Source: Prinia subflava (taxonomy: Eukaryota > Chordata > Aves > Passeriformes > Cisticolidae). Taken from it: a stretch of 64,000 bases of DNA. The notes beneath the pieces are model-generated. The model did no database searches and was not told where the DNA came from. It worked only from the letters and a program-made list of their open reading frames with translations. The stretch spans positions 55,557,485 through 55,621,484 of the forward strand of contig NC_086248.1 in NCBI RefSeq assembly GCF_021018805.1, in the 5' to 3' direction. Made by a program: the position numbers and the translations under genes. Positions 36,773 to 50,290 of this stretch are shown here, in pieces (the stretch's first letter is position 1; each line of letters opens with the position of its first letter).

Positions 36773-39700
36773 AATGATTAAAATCAGAGGTAAGGGGTTT
36801 GTTTAAAAAACATACAAGCATAGCCTTTGAGACTCCTCTGGGAACAGAATTTTCCAATGTTCCCTTGGGACTAGAACTGCTCAGTTGTTACTTTTAGAAG
36901 TGAAGTTGAGGGATTTTGTTTGTTTACAGTTTTTTGGGGGGGTATGGGGATTTGTTTGTTTGGTCATGTACTAATTATTGTATTCAAAGTCAGATGTAAC
37001 TTTCAAAACAGGAAGTTCATGGATGCTCATCTGGAGCATAAGGACATCTCTAATCCAGTATTATTAACATATCTCCATCTATCATGCCATGTTTACATAT
37101 GGGGGTTTTATCACAAGATTGCTGAATGCTTCAGGTAGGAAGATAGTTTGATACACTCTGAAAAAAACCTCTAAACTTCCAGATATCCATCTTATCCCAG
37201 CTCCAAATCTTTCACTCACCTCTTCTTTTATATAGTTTGTTTCCAGTGTTGCAGTGAGTATCTGTCTTAAAGATACATTACGAAAAAGTCAAAGCAAGTC
37301 AGAAAAGTCAAATACAATTCTGGGTTTAGCAAAGACCTTTGATCACAGGCGTAGGCAAAGTAGAAAGAGATTAATGGAAGTTACCCTTTCTTTGGATTCA
37401 CCCTTTTGAAGCCACATGACTTATGCAATATCTCATATAACCTGCATCTTGCTATGAACTAATACGACATTCACATGACAGCAAAGCTCAAATTTAGCCC
37501 TTCAAAAGCTGCTTGCTGAGGTCTGAGATGACGTGGGGGGAGTAAAACCTCTCTAATGCTTAAATCCTCCTGCTGCTTCGGAACAGTCAGCACCTCATTA
37601 GCCTTAGCTCTTTGTTTGATAGGAAATGTCAGCTCGCCACAGGAAATCTTCTACACCCAATGGCAGGAGCATCTGTCTCCATCTAGTGTTCATCCCTCTG
37701 CATCTGTAACTCAGCTGCCCCATGGTGAAAACTGCAAAATACGAAGGGGAAACGCTCACTGAAGTGTCATCCTCTTACACATGAGAAGTCAAGACTACAG
37801 GGTTGGGACAGTCAGAGGTGAAAGACCATGTATAAACCTGCTTATGAGCTGCTGGGGCATTCAGGACTCACCCCTGCCTTGCCCTAAAAGACTATAAAGT
37901 GACAAAAATGCTTGAAAAATCTTTCTTTTTACAGTATTCCTCTACCCATGACCAAAGTTACATTCAGGCTCTTGTTATTGATTAATGTTGAGGGAATTTC
38001 TTAGTTTGAGAGGTGAAATGTTTAATTAAGGAAAAATATAATGGAAACATTTATAGGAATACTTTCCACTGTCATTCCCAAAGTACTGGGTAAGAGTTAC
38101 TCAATTTGCCTCACAATGTGACTGTGAAGAAGAGAGATGTCACACCCTTTGTGGATTGTGTAATCAAGATGATTTTCCCCCAAAACCTTCTGCATAGTTT
38201 AAGGGCATTTGAAGTGAAACCAGGGACAGACTTCTACCAAGGCAACCCTCAGCTCCAGAGGCCCAGTTTTTTGACTAATATTTTGCCAAATAACTTATAA
38301 GAAGAGAATAAGAGAAACCTGTGTACGAAGTGCTGGACAACCATTTTTCTAGAAGTAGAACCTGAAGAGAGGGGTGGGCCACACAGGCACTTTTGGGAAG
38401 AGAGTGAGTCCCTTCAAAATATTTTTAGACTCCTGAAAGGTCCTTCAGGCTGCCTAGCTGGAAGGAGACCCAGCCTGGAACCACTATTTAAGAGGTAGCA
38501 CTGAGGTGTCAGCCACAGTGACAATATGCTGAGAAACCCAGGATGGGTACAAACACAAATTCTTTAGTTTTAAAATGAGAGGTAGAAGATAGATTCTGCA
38601 AGCTCTATACGTTGTGGATTGTATTAAGAGCCTTTGTGGGAGCCATGGTCTTTATCAGCCGCTCTTTGTGAGATCGTTGTTGGTCCTATAATCACTAGCT
38701 GAAGGCAATTAAGCCCTAGCTCCATTTCTTAACACTCCCATATTTCAGTAAGTGTAACCAATTTCAAAATCTCAGAGAATAATCTAAATGTCAGCGGGAT
38801 GAGCCCAAATGATTCTGATGAGAGCCAAGAGAGGCAAGCAAGGAAACCATGGAGCTCCGTCATGCAGTCAGTACTGCTACCAGCTTCCAATGCCTTAGTA
38901 CTCTCTCATGGCAAAACAGATTTATAGCAACTGTTAACATGTTCACACATCCCAGTTTTCTTGTCTCACATCAGAAAGTCTTCCCAAAACATATTTAGCC
39001 CCTGACAGTCAGAGAATGCTGAGGGCTGTAAAAGTGTGAGGGATCTACTTCCTTTCATGGTAGGGACCAGAAAAGAGGGAAGCACAGAGGACTTAAGTGA
39101 AGAAGAAATTTAAGATGAACAGACTGTCTCATCTGTGGGAACCTATTAGACCTTCGGGGAGTTCTTGAAGTGCCAAGATATAGGGAAATGGCACACAGGA
39201 TGCTCCTGAAAGGGGTGTAGGAGTACAAGAAACTCCAACTCCAGCAACAACGTGAGACTCCAAGGAAACTTAAAATTTCACATTTCTTGGTTTTTTTGAG
39301 AACTAGGTCTCTTCTGTTCATTCTACTGCTTGATTACTTCTCTCTTATTCTGAAGATTCATCTGAATTATAATCTCCACCACTGAGTTCCTGCTGACCTC
39401 CAGTCAATGAGAACAAGACAAAGACCATCCATGAAAATACTGCAAGCATGGTTGATGTTGGAAATGTCAGTGAGTGAAAATAGGTTAAAGCTCTCTGTAA
39501 GAAGAGAGGCACCAGCATGGCTATATTCAGCATCTGGTGTAAATTTTATTTTTGTATTCAGCTCCTCCCACCTACCTTGCTATTGCTCAGCCTTAAAAAA
39601 TAAGTCCTTTTTGTTTAGATTTTGAAACAGGTTTTGCTGGATCACTTTAATTTTGAACATCCCTAATTAGCATTATGGGTGTCAGGAGGTATTGTTTTCC

Positions 39701-40089
39701 TGAGGTGTTAGAGCTAAAGAAGAATAATGTGAACATGAGTTTTACAATGTACAAGGACTCAGTTGAAACTTTATAATAAAACCAGATGAGTTTTCATATT
39801 TCTGAATTTCACAAGGACAATTTCACATGGTATCAATCAAAAATGGGAATACTGCAAATGAAGTTGTTTTGGTTAAACATCCAAAAGCTTGAATGCATTT
39901 AGAAGCCTTGCTGGTTTGGAAATAGGCAAACCTTTTTATGAGATTTGCATTTCCTGAGCATATTCCAGGGATCCTCTGTTTCAGACAGCTCAGAAATGGT
40001 TCAGAAACTGTCACTAGAATGTTTCTACAGCCATGTAACTTGTTGGCAACAGACAGGTACAATACATGATGGGTCTTTTTTACTATCTA
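36773..40089. other. Unique DNA with a possible conserved element
   Basis: No gene is recognised. The part 37490-37770 combines a CRE-like TGACGTGG (about 37531), CTCATTAG, a Sox/TCF-like CTTTGTTTGAT and several CpG, and could be a conserved element. A G7 run lies near 36937. Other short frames are unremarkable. Confidence 0.4.
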
Positions 40090-40135
40090 ATACTAATATT
40101 AGTAATACTAATAATGACTAGTATTACTATTACAA
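40090..40135. repeat. ATT/ACT repeat with nested palindromes
   Basis: TACTAATATTAGTA at 40091-40104 is a perfect 14-bp palindrome. It overlaps an 11-bp inverted repeat with arms at 40100-40110 and 40119-40129. Both arise inside a degenerate trinucleotide tract, which explains them. Confidence 0.88.
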
Positions 40136-43100
40136 CTGGTGTTAGTTGTGTGTTTATGTATGTCTTCCACATTTCAAAATGGTTGCGCTCTCGACCAAGT
40201 TTGGGTTTTTTTCTGAACTACATTACACCTTTGTAAACAGTAACAATAGTTCTGTTAACTAGGTAAATACATATTTGTGGATATATGTACAATTTCAAGT
40301 GAATGTAGTGCTCAGGAACAGGCATGTAGTCCTTCGTGTTATTCCCAGGGTAGTAAAAGCACTTGCAGTGGCACTGCTGTCCCATACCATGGACATGTTA
40401 TCTCCAGTCTTTTGGAAACATCCTCAGCTATAAAAAGACAGCCCAGTTTCTGTGGCAACTCAACTCTCAGCTTCTTTGTTGAAGCTGCAAAGAAAGTTTG
40501 CCTGATGTGGTTTTGGATGTGAACAATGATAATAGCAGAAATGGTAACAGTGGTAGAAGTTAGTTTTGAGCAGTTTGAGTACTGGGAATCTTACAATGCT
40601 TCTTCCCTCCAATTTGATGTGCCAATTTGTACAGACAATCTTCAAACAGCTTCTGCTTTGAGTAAAATGAAGTTCCAATTGCCTGAGTAGAAGGAGTACC
40701 ATGTAGTTGCCATGGGTTAACTAGGATTTTAGGACTTTAGTAGGGAAATAACAAATTACAAACCTCTTCACAAATCCCAGACTTTTCTTAATCACTATTG
40801 ATGCCACAAATCACTAATCTGTTTAGTACTTAAGAATGTTACACATGGTTTTTACGACTTTCATGGTAACTCCTCTGCCCTGTCAGGCCAGCATGAGGCC
40901 CTGAATAAACTTATATGTGATATAAGAAGGCAGATTGACTCAAGAGCAGCTCATGAAATAATGACTGGAAAAAACAATGATCTGTGGGAATTGTGCCCAG
41001 ATCTATGAGAACTGCTAGGATCACTTTTCCCAGACTAATGAGCCTTGGGCAGAGACAGTTTGAAATGTTGAAACCAAAAGCATTTTTGAGGGAGGACATT
41101 TTAGAAGAATGTCTTGAAACTGCATTTTGTAACTGTAGAGAATAAAGTGGAGACTGTGTGTGGATTGTGACTCTTGGAATCAGAACGAATCTCACCTAAC
41201 TTCAGATGTCCCCAAGGAACACATTTAGTCTAAACTGGTCATTTATGTTACCTCTGTCAACAGTAGAGAGAGGTAAGTCTATGTTTTGCCCATATGAAAA
41301 ACTTAGTGATACCTGTTTTAGGATATGGAGTATTGTCCTTGTAAGTGTCAATCATTCCCGACTCAACAGCACCTAGAAAACTAGATTAGACAGGATAACT
41401 ATCTTGTAAGCATGCATCTTGACTAAAAGTAGGAGAGACAAATTCTCCTTTTCCGTCTTCCATGAGAGGATATTAACTCTTGCATGCCGTGGCCCTGGTT
41501 GTAATGCAGCAGCACAGACCTGCTTCCTGCTGGTGTTTGGCCCTTGCCCCTGGGATGGGCTGAGGAGGTGAGGTGGTGAGCAGGCTGGCTGTATCCATCA
41601 AAATGATGCTGTGGTCTCTTCCAGTCCCAGGAGATGTTGCCTGCCTCCTTCTCATGAGAGACCACAGGTCTTCAGTCCCCTGCACAATATCCCCATGAAA
41701 TGAATCTCACAAAATATCAGTGTTTTATCTGTTCTGGGATGCCCATCATTGACACTGTAGTTAACTGTGTACAAATAATTTTTTTCCAATTTCGTTGTTA
41801 TTGTGCATATATTTCCCAAAGACCCGTGCCTTTTTCCATAGTTTAGGTGCAGATCTTCCTGCCAATTACAATTATTTGTGCTAAGTGCCTGGGCCATATG
41901 AGGATTTAACCAAAGCATATGAATAACATGTACAAAGAAGCTGGGTCCTATGGTCTAGGCAGGCATGGTTCTGGTCAAAACAGCCACATTGTTTTGATCA
42001 TAGGAAAGGAACAGCAAGGAATATATTAAGAATAATGTTTTCTGTCTTCATTAGACAAATGTTTTGAGAGACCTGTATCTTCATTCTTTAGCTGGGAAGG
42101 CCATTCAGCCATGACAGTCACACAAAGGGTGTGGCACTAATCCAAACCATTGCCTTTTTGAAGACTCTGCTATCATTTCTGACAGGGAGCAGACTACCTT
42201 AGCCAGCTTAGGACGGTGATAAATAAACATAGGTCTTTGTCCAGACACTCTCTTCTCTTAAATATAAAATAATTGCCTATGCCAGTAAAAAAGGAGGAAT
42301 CATCTCAGTAGTTTTGTACTCAGTACGTAGAAATAGTCACTCCCTGGAATCTTCTTAGACAGGCATCTGACACAAGAAAGTTGACTCAACTTTGAAGGTG
42401 TCAGTTTGTGCCAGGGTGATGAATTTAAGTGGGATGAAATAATTTATATGAGATGATATGACTAGCAAAACTGGGAATCTTCCCACAACTGGGAATCAGA
42501 CTTCCCAAGCCCTGACCAAGTCGTGATATCACAAAGCCATCCTTTCTGATGAATTATTATTTAGCTTTAGAAGAGTTGCTGTTATCATCTTTATCTAATT
42601 AACTGTGTTTATTTTAGCAGTGAAGGCACTAATCAGATTGTCTGTCTATTGTTTCCAATCTGTCATACATAATTGATTTTTCAGTCCATTGGAATTAAAT
42701 ATAAACAAAAATAATATTTTCAGTAAAACTAAAATGACAAAGTATCAGTGTCAAACATCTGAAAAACAAAAAAACGTAAATGAAGTTCATGTTAAGTCAA
42801 ATTCGGTGTTTCTAATGTTTTGAAAAGAAAAAGGATATCCTACATTTAAGCATTTGAGTACTTTTAAGACTTTATAAACTTCTTAATGATTTTTTTTAAA
42901 AGAAACTTTTTCAGGAAGACTTTTGTTTTCTTGGCAAGTATAAATTGGCAAAAAAAAAAAGTAGTTGTGCAGAACAACTGACCTGTGGCATCAAATCAAC
43001 ATTCTTTTCAAAGAAAAGAGGTTCAGTCAATTCTAGCATACTGGAGCTGGAGAAACTGAAAAATGTCAGCTGTCTCTAAAAAATGAAATTTGAAATGAAT

Positions 43101-43793
43101 GTGCATATGTATTACAATGTTCAAACTAATATTTAGGTGAAGCCTGTAACTCAGTGAGATCATTTGATGCAGTGAAAAAAACCACTTGCCCTAAAGAAAC
43201 ATTGGACTTACCACATGTTGTGGCAGGGAATCTCCCAAGCAAGTCTGCAACAGATTTGTCAAAAATTTTTTCTGTCTACAGCAGATGACTTAGACAAAGA
43301 GGAGGTAAAAAGGCTAAAAAAGGTGCTAAACCCCCTCAAAGATAGGAGCAAAGCCAACAAATTTCACTTGTATTTTTCATTTTAGATAATTCCATTTTAG
43401 TGTCAAGAATCCACCAAAAATGACAGGACCTCTCTGGAGCTGTGCCTGAGCCTTTGGGACACCACTGTGTTCCTACAGCAACAAATCAGCACTGTTTTCA
43501 TTCTCTCCCTTTCTTGCCATGAGGTTCAGACCATTGATGCTCTTCACCCCTGTGCAAAAGTGGTAGAACTATCCCCAAAAGCCAAGTTGGTTCCAACTAC
43601 CTACATTAATCTACATAAATTGAGTGGTGTGGTGGCTTGCAAAACTATCCCTGATTTTTGGACCAGGCTCCACCTGTGAGCTGTAAAATTGTAGCTTTTT
43701 TACAAGGTTGCCTTGTAACAATTCTGGATCTGCTCTGAAAATCCACTTGGAAAAAAACCCGTGCCAGTAGAGTTGTCAATTTTTCTGATTGGC
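40136..43793. other. Unique DNA with a possible conserved element
   Basis: No gene is recognised. The part 42540-42690 is rich in ATTA cores and non-repetitive (TCTAATTAACTG, CTAATCAGATTG, CATAATTGATTT) and is a candidate conserved element. An A11 run lies near 42950. Frames at minus 40911-41195 and minus 41423-41685 match nothing known. Confidence 0.4.
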
Positions 43794-43844
43794 TGTTTGT
43801 TTGTTTGTTTGTTTGTTTGTTTGTTTGTTTGTTTGTTTGTTTTC
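43794..43844. repeat. (TGTT)n microsatellite
   Basis: About twelve uninterrupted TGTT units. The Cys-Leu-Phe-Val repetition in the plus frame over it is a translation artefact. Confidence 0.98.
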
Positions 43845-46800
43845 AGTGATTTGGTTGGTTGGTTTGCTTGGTTTTGCATTTTTTTTCCCTGTGAAATTAA
43901 TTCACTATCTTTGGAAATGTGACAGCAAGATCAACTTCCCAGAAAAGTGCAAAGAGCATATGGACGAGTGTTTTGACATTACATACAAACAGGAAAAGAA
44001 GATTGCATATAATTATCTGGATGTCATCATCCTTAGGAAAACTTCTGGCATACTTTCACTCAGAATAGTTGCTTCAGCCCTACCCCCACCAATGATTAGA
44101 ACATGTTTGATGATGCCAACAGATTGTTTGTAGGAAGTTTGTAAAGAAAAATATAATTGATGTAAAAAAGCAAAAAAATCCCTTTTAATCAGTTCCTCGT
44201 GCCAAAGATTAGCAGTGATGTTGACGTGCACAACATAATCAGTCATAATCAAATCCTAGCTGGAATAGTACCTCAGATGTTGTTAATTGTATTCCTACTA
44301 GCCTAAGTTTGATTTACCCATTAAGTGCTGATGGAGGAGGCAGAAACTTGTTCAAGATGCTGTATATTTTCTGTTGGCAGCCTAACCAATGTATGGAAAC
44401 ACATAGAACTGTAGCACAGAGTGGCAGATCAGAAATGCCCATAGGGGTTGAATTTTTGCCATGGAGAGTCAGTCTGACTCTTCCTGCTTCTGGGATTAAA
44501 GGCTGCAGAATGTAGCTGAAAATAACATCATCTCTACCAGATACTCAAACTATCCTTCCAGGATTTAACCACAAGTTATGGAAATGGCTACATCATTCTT
44601 GTAGTACTTCATTAAATTCTAAGGCTTTTTCCCTAAAAAGGTACAAACTCCCTGATATTTCTCTTGGCTTTTCCACTGCTCTCAGATTTAGGTAGCCTGC
44701 TAGCATGTGCAGTTCAATATTGTTTCAACCTACAGGATTCAACATCTCTCTTTGAAGTGAAAATATGCTTCCCTGCAACCTCCATCAAGCATACAAAGTT
44801 CACAACCCTTTCTGAGACCTCCCACTGTGGCTAGGAAGAATTTTTGCTGAAGTTCTCAGATAATATGTACTTTTCTCACTTTGTAATAATTCTTTCACTG
44901 TTTTGTCCTATACTCCACTTGTTCCTTCCCCGTTTCAAAATTTCTGCAATGTTCTATCAATATTACTTGCACAAAATTTATGAAATAATATGTAGGGAAA
45001 TAAAAAAGCTAGCTATGGTTTTAAGAGGAAAGAAAATTTGGCAAAAACACTTTTGAAAAGATAATGTTAACAGAGAAGTTTCAATCTCTTCAAATGCACA
45101 TTTTTCAAGATTTGAGGCTTACACATTTTAATACAGTGTATGTTCATGATCATGCAATGGTTCACCATATACAGGTGTTGTACCTGGCTTCACACTTACA
45201 TTTTTTGCTCCTTTTTTTCAAGAGAACTCTATGAAAAATGGACTTGATTTTTCAAGAAATGGCAGTCTCAGTGTTTTTGCTTCTTTTCCATAGGTGGGAT
45301 GCCCATAAACTATGGGAAGATTATATCATGAATAAAGTGAAACTTTCACAATGTATAATGTTAAACTTTGTTTCTCATGCTTTCTTCCCAAATCCAAAAT
45401 ATAGGGTGATTGTGCATGCTCCTTCTGCTGTCAGATGCTGGCAAGAAATAGCACCTACTTCACAAGATTGCTGGGTACCTAATAGAAATACCTCATTTTG
45501 ATCAGCTTTATAAATGCAGAGGCCCATTGCTCTGGCCAGAAATGAGCATGTGTTGTTAAAAAGGTATCATTTGACCATTTCTCCCAGCTTATCAATTGTA
45601 TTTTGGCCCTGTTTTCCATTGCTGTGATACACATTTTGCATTTCTCTGAGGTCAGTAAACTACAACAGGAATGTTTTGCATCATGCTTCTTACTGCTGCA
45701 CTTCATGTGATCTAGGACAGAACTTGTATGAATCTGACCAAAAGTCCCCATAGCCAGTGCCCTGCTCCAGGAATGGTCAATATGGATAAACAGATAAAAG
45801 TATAAACATAGACAAAGAACATAAAAAGATTTTCCGAAAAAATCTGCCTTCCTATGGCAGTTTGGGGTGAGGCACCTCTTGAATAAAAAATGCTACCTTT
45901 GTATGTAATTCATCTCTTGATGGGTTTTTCTCCCAGACTGGTGCAGAAAACACCTGAGTCAGGAAGGAGAAAGCTCTGTTAAATCTAGTACCCTACCTCT
46001 CTCAAAAATAGTCTGTGGAACTTTTGACCTTGCTACTACTACCTATAGTAGATATTACACCATGTATCATGACAAGTACCATTCCAAATAGCAGTTAACA
46101 AAATTGAGAATGCTTTTGTTTCAGCTTGTTGTGAACATGCTTTTTGGGTTTTGCAGTTCAGTTTTAAACATTATCTTGCATAAAGAGGGATCAGCAGAAA
46201 ATTATTTGTAATACATATCCTTTGTTTTCTAAAGAAATCTCTATGCAACAATCATTTGGAAACAATTTGTCTCAGTTTTACTCCTGAAACATGATTTGAG
46301 TTTGGTTGCCAAGCTGCTCTTTCCTGTCACACATTTTACTGATTCTGCAGCTGGGCTGCTGAGTACCATCTTCTATTTACTGCTGTTGTGCCAGTGTACA
46401 GCAACAAAATCCATGGAGGTGTAGTTTAGCATAATTCATTCTGGCTCAGCAAGTGGCCATTGTCCCTTTGGTGCTCTACAACAGCAGTTACCTGAAAAAC
46501 TTCAATGTTCTAATCTTAAATCTTTTCCTTCTGGTTCCAAGTCCATGAGGTCTTTAAGACTGGTGACACCACATACAGGCCAAGAGCCTTCTATGCAATC
46601 GTGCCAGAATGCCCAAGATTTTCTTGGATTATCTCAGTATTTAGGGATTTATTTATTTATTTCTTTGTTTGTTCTGCATGAGCACAGTCATTTCTAGTAG
46701 AGAAATGGTGATGCAGAGTAGAGAAACACTCATATTAGTTTTAAATTCACACCATCTACATCAAGATATGTTTGGACTGCCACGGAATATGATACTTTTT

Positions 46801-49800
46801 ATCCACACAGATCAAAGAACCCAAGTTATCTGCCCAGCCCTCCATCCTCAAACACATTGAGCTGTAGCAAAACTCTAGCATGAATTTAAAGTTTTCAGAC
46901 TTTGGAAAAGAAAATCCCTGCTTATCTGCTAATATTTTTACTTGGTACAATCACTTCTACTTGTGACCAAAATACCGCTTATGTGCTATAAGAAAGAGGC
47001 TGAATTATGATGAGAATTTCTGATCTGGTTAGGAAGTTATCGTTAAGTATTTTGTCCTTTCTCTCCAGTTCCTTACTCTGCTACCAGGCAATCTATGGGA
47101 AATCTACCTCAGCCAGTGTTGACCATAGGTCAATTATGGCCCACAGACCGGTGGGCAGTGTTTCTTAGGAGAAGCCAGTATATTCTGTTTTGTTCATTGT
47201 AGAAAGCAGGAGTCATGAGTTCTTGAGTCATTTACCAAGGAAATGGGATATCATAATTATGTTAGTTACATCATCCTTTTCTTCTGCTACTACATACCAC
47301 CCTATCTACCTCCTCTCTCAGTTTCACAGTCTCTCTCTGAGGACAGCAGCTGCTGTCCAAGATGTTAAGAAAGACTTAAAGTCTCTACTTTGTACCTTTA
47401 TTTTGGTATCCTGTTTGTTATTATGAGACATAGAAGTTTGCAGATTTTATCACTAAAGTGAGTCTGACAAATTGATTTCCTGTCAGGGCTTTTGTCAGTA
47501 TGGCATTGTCAGAAATGGCTTTTATGTTGTATTTTGCACAACACAAAGATTTTTACGTGAAATTTTTGAAGTTAGGATAGACAGTGTTTTTTTCATTCAG
47601 GAACACATATAGGAGAGGAAAAAGTGGGAGAAAAAAAAATAAATCCTTTAAAAATATTTCTTTTGCAACGTTGATGAAACATACTGAAGGAAATTCAATT
47701 TTTCCTTAATTGACTAAGATCAGATTTCAAAAAGGTCTAGGGAAATTGAGCTGTGAATCTCATTCTCTACACTCAGTTGCTGGAATGAGATAGGTTTGTT
47801 TGCAGGTATTAGGAGCACCTGCACAGACTGCTTTCAGTGCTTCCCCTGTGCCCTGTTAAGCAAGCCAGTCTGCTTCCAGAAAGTGTCTACCCCTTCCAAA
47901 TGAAAATGGTAGTTTCTTCTGAGCACCAGACATCCAGTTGTCCAGCTATGACTACACACAGATAATGGCACAGGGTCCTGGCTTTGATGTGCTGAATCTC
48001 AATTCACTGGCTCCCAAAAAGCATCAGTAGAGATTTCAAACATAATGGAACAGGTCAAGTGCTCAAGTATTTCTGAAAACCCGAGGAAAAGTAGGTTACA
48101 CAACACATTCTGAAATCAAGCCTCTGGTGTGCCAATGCTGGTAGTGGTGGCATGCAGTCTTGGGTGAGATTTTTCCAGCAGCTCTTCAGGATCAGACACT
48201 TCCTACACTTTGTCAAGTCTGGCTTTTAGGCATTCCTAAAATGCAGGGGGATCAAGAAAAAATCTGTGCAATGAGGAACTTGCCATGTGGTGAAAGGAAC
48301 TCAAACTAGGTCCCTCCCTGAACAAAAACAGATGGAAAAATACAGACAGACCACATCAGTGCTCCATGACCTACATCAAAACACCCTCCCAAACATCTCC
48401 TAAACCAGTACAAGAACCACATCAGAATAAACTTCCTATTGCTGAGATCTGTCAGACCAACAGCTTACAAGCATTGGGGCATGACCCAAATGTGGGTCAC
48501 CAGAGGACACCCAACTGGGTTTCATCCCACCAACTGAAAGGGCAGTAAATCCCTGTGGTTTCTAAAACCAAGCTGGAATTTTAAGCCCAGTGAGAAGGAG
48601 CAATTCTTTCCCTCACCCACACCTTCCCTTCCTGCTGGAGCTGTGCTTGCCCTGGATTCCATCTTCACTTGCCCACAGCAAAGCAGATGATCAGCTCTTC
48701 AGCTGCCCTCTCAGCTCCCCATGGGTCCTGCTCAGCGCTGACAAAGTGCCCGTGTGATGCCACAGGACTGTGTCAGAGCAATGTTGCCCAGGTGCTGAGT
48801 AGAACAGAAGTAGCCCTACTCCATCCCTATGATTTGCCAGGCAAGCAGCCTCCAGGGTTCCTCACCTTGCAAACTCAGGCACAGCGGTTTCTGGAGCCTC
48901 AGTTCCTGTTCATGCCACTTGGTTACAGGTTATTATTCCCCACATGAATGGTCAACTGCTCATAAAGTAGGACAGTGTTCATATTAGATATGACACTTAT
49001 AATGTTTCTATTGTTGTTAAATGAGAAGAGGAAGGTAGCTAATGCAGTCACACATGAACAGAGCAAGAGCTTCCCAGCCAACTCATTCCCTAAGAGCATT
49101 TAATTAAAAAATTTAATGGAAAAAGATTTAGAAAGTTGCTAGGCCACCAATCAAACTGGGAAGTCCAGTATTAGAGAAGCCTTTCAGTATTTAACAAATA
49201 GAGCTGACATTTCTCTGTCTGATAAAGGGTTCTCTCAATGGAACAGATGGGAGATTTGTCTTCCAGAGTTTTCTGTATAGAGGCAACTCAAAATGCAGCC
49301 ATTTCTACCTTATAATAGTTGTTTTAATAAGTACCAACAAGAAAAAATAAAAAAATAAAAAAAAAGGAAAATAGAAATAGTAAAAATGTTTACTTGCCTG
49401 GATCACTGTGTCCCTGTGGTAATTGCAATGCAAATAAAGAGTGAAAACAGTGTTCCTGCTTCTGTTTATATCCTAAAGAATTGGAAAGGTAATAGCACAT
49501 GAGGAAACAAGACAACAAAATCTGAAGCAGGGTTTATAACACATAAACTGGTACTATGTTTTTCTGCACATTAGAAATACCACATTAGAAATTCTAAGGC
49601 AAATCCTGCTATATCACTACTGCTGGCACCCTAGTAGATTTCAGTAGGGCAGGGATAGTTAATGGTATTTGTGTTAGAAGCACAGAAAGCACTGTTAGTT
49701 TCCTGAAATGAGGGTTGTACTGCTCTTTTCTCTGCTAAAAGGGCTTTAGGCTCTAGTCTCAAGTGTTTCATAGGTTTATGGTGTTAACTTACTGTGACAT

Positions 49801-50260
49801 CCCTCAGCAGCTGAAGCACAGATAATGCTATCTTGCAGATAACAAGCATGCATGTGGGTAATCCATTTAAGTTCTTTCCAAGATTATCTCCCAGTATTAA
49901 AAGTGCTTAAAAATTAATCATTCTTTCTGTTGTGTTTTGCTCAGAAAATCCATACTCTTCTTATCAGGAGTCAATAAAAGCTTTCCCAAACATTAAGCAA
50001 GTATGGTGGAGAGTTTTAAAACATTGCCTTGAAGGAATTCATAAGTATATACTTTGCATGACTAAGCTTCTCTGTTTCACTGCTGGGCTCTGGATGGTGA
50101 CATTGATACCCTATAGCTGTGGCTCAAAACCACCCTGCCCCTTGTCTGACATCTCTCCCGCTGTGTACCCATGCTTGATGTGGTTGTTATGGTGTTCACA
50201 AGATATTAATGAGGTTGTGATGTGTTTTGTTGCATCAGTGATCCTGTTTGCTCGAGATTA
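43845..50260. other. Unique DNA, no gene seen
   Basis: More than 6 kb without a recognised gene. Frames such as plus 45238-45501, plus 48669-48947 and plus 49932-50261 show no domain. A GC-richer stretch at 48580-48930 has no repeat family that I can name. Short AT-rich repeats occur at 46650-46670 and 49343-49370. Confidence 0.5.
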
Positions 50261-50290
50261 ATTTGGATTCATTTGGATTCATTTGGATTT
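50261..50290. repeat. 10-bp tandem repeat, three copies
   Basis: ATTTGGATTC is repeated exactly at 50261-50270 and 50271-50280 and once with a terminal mismatch at 50281-50290, followed by a GTTTGG remnant. Confidence 0.95.

Noticed and set aside
40090..40135. Palindromes as a possible structured RNA
   Set aside because: They follow from the degenerate ATT/ACT repeat and need no further explanation.
43789..44133. Plus frame with Cys-Leu-Phe-Val repeats resembling a membrane segment
   Set aside because: The repeats come from the TGTT microsatellite.
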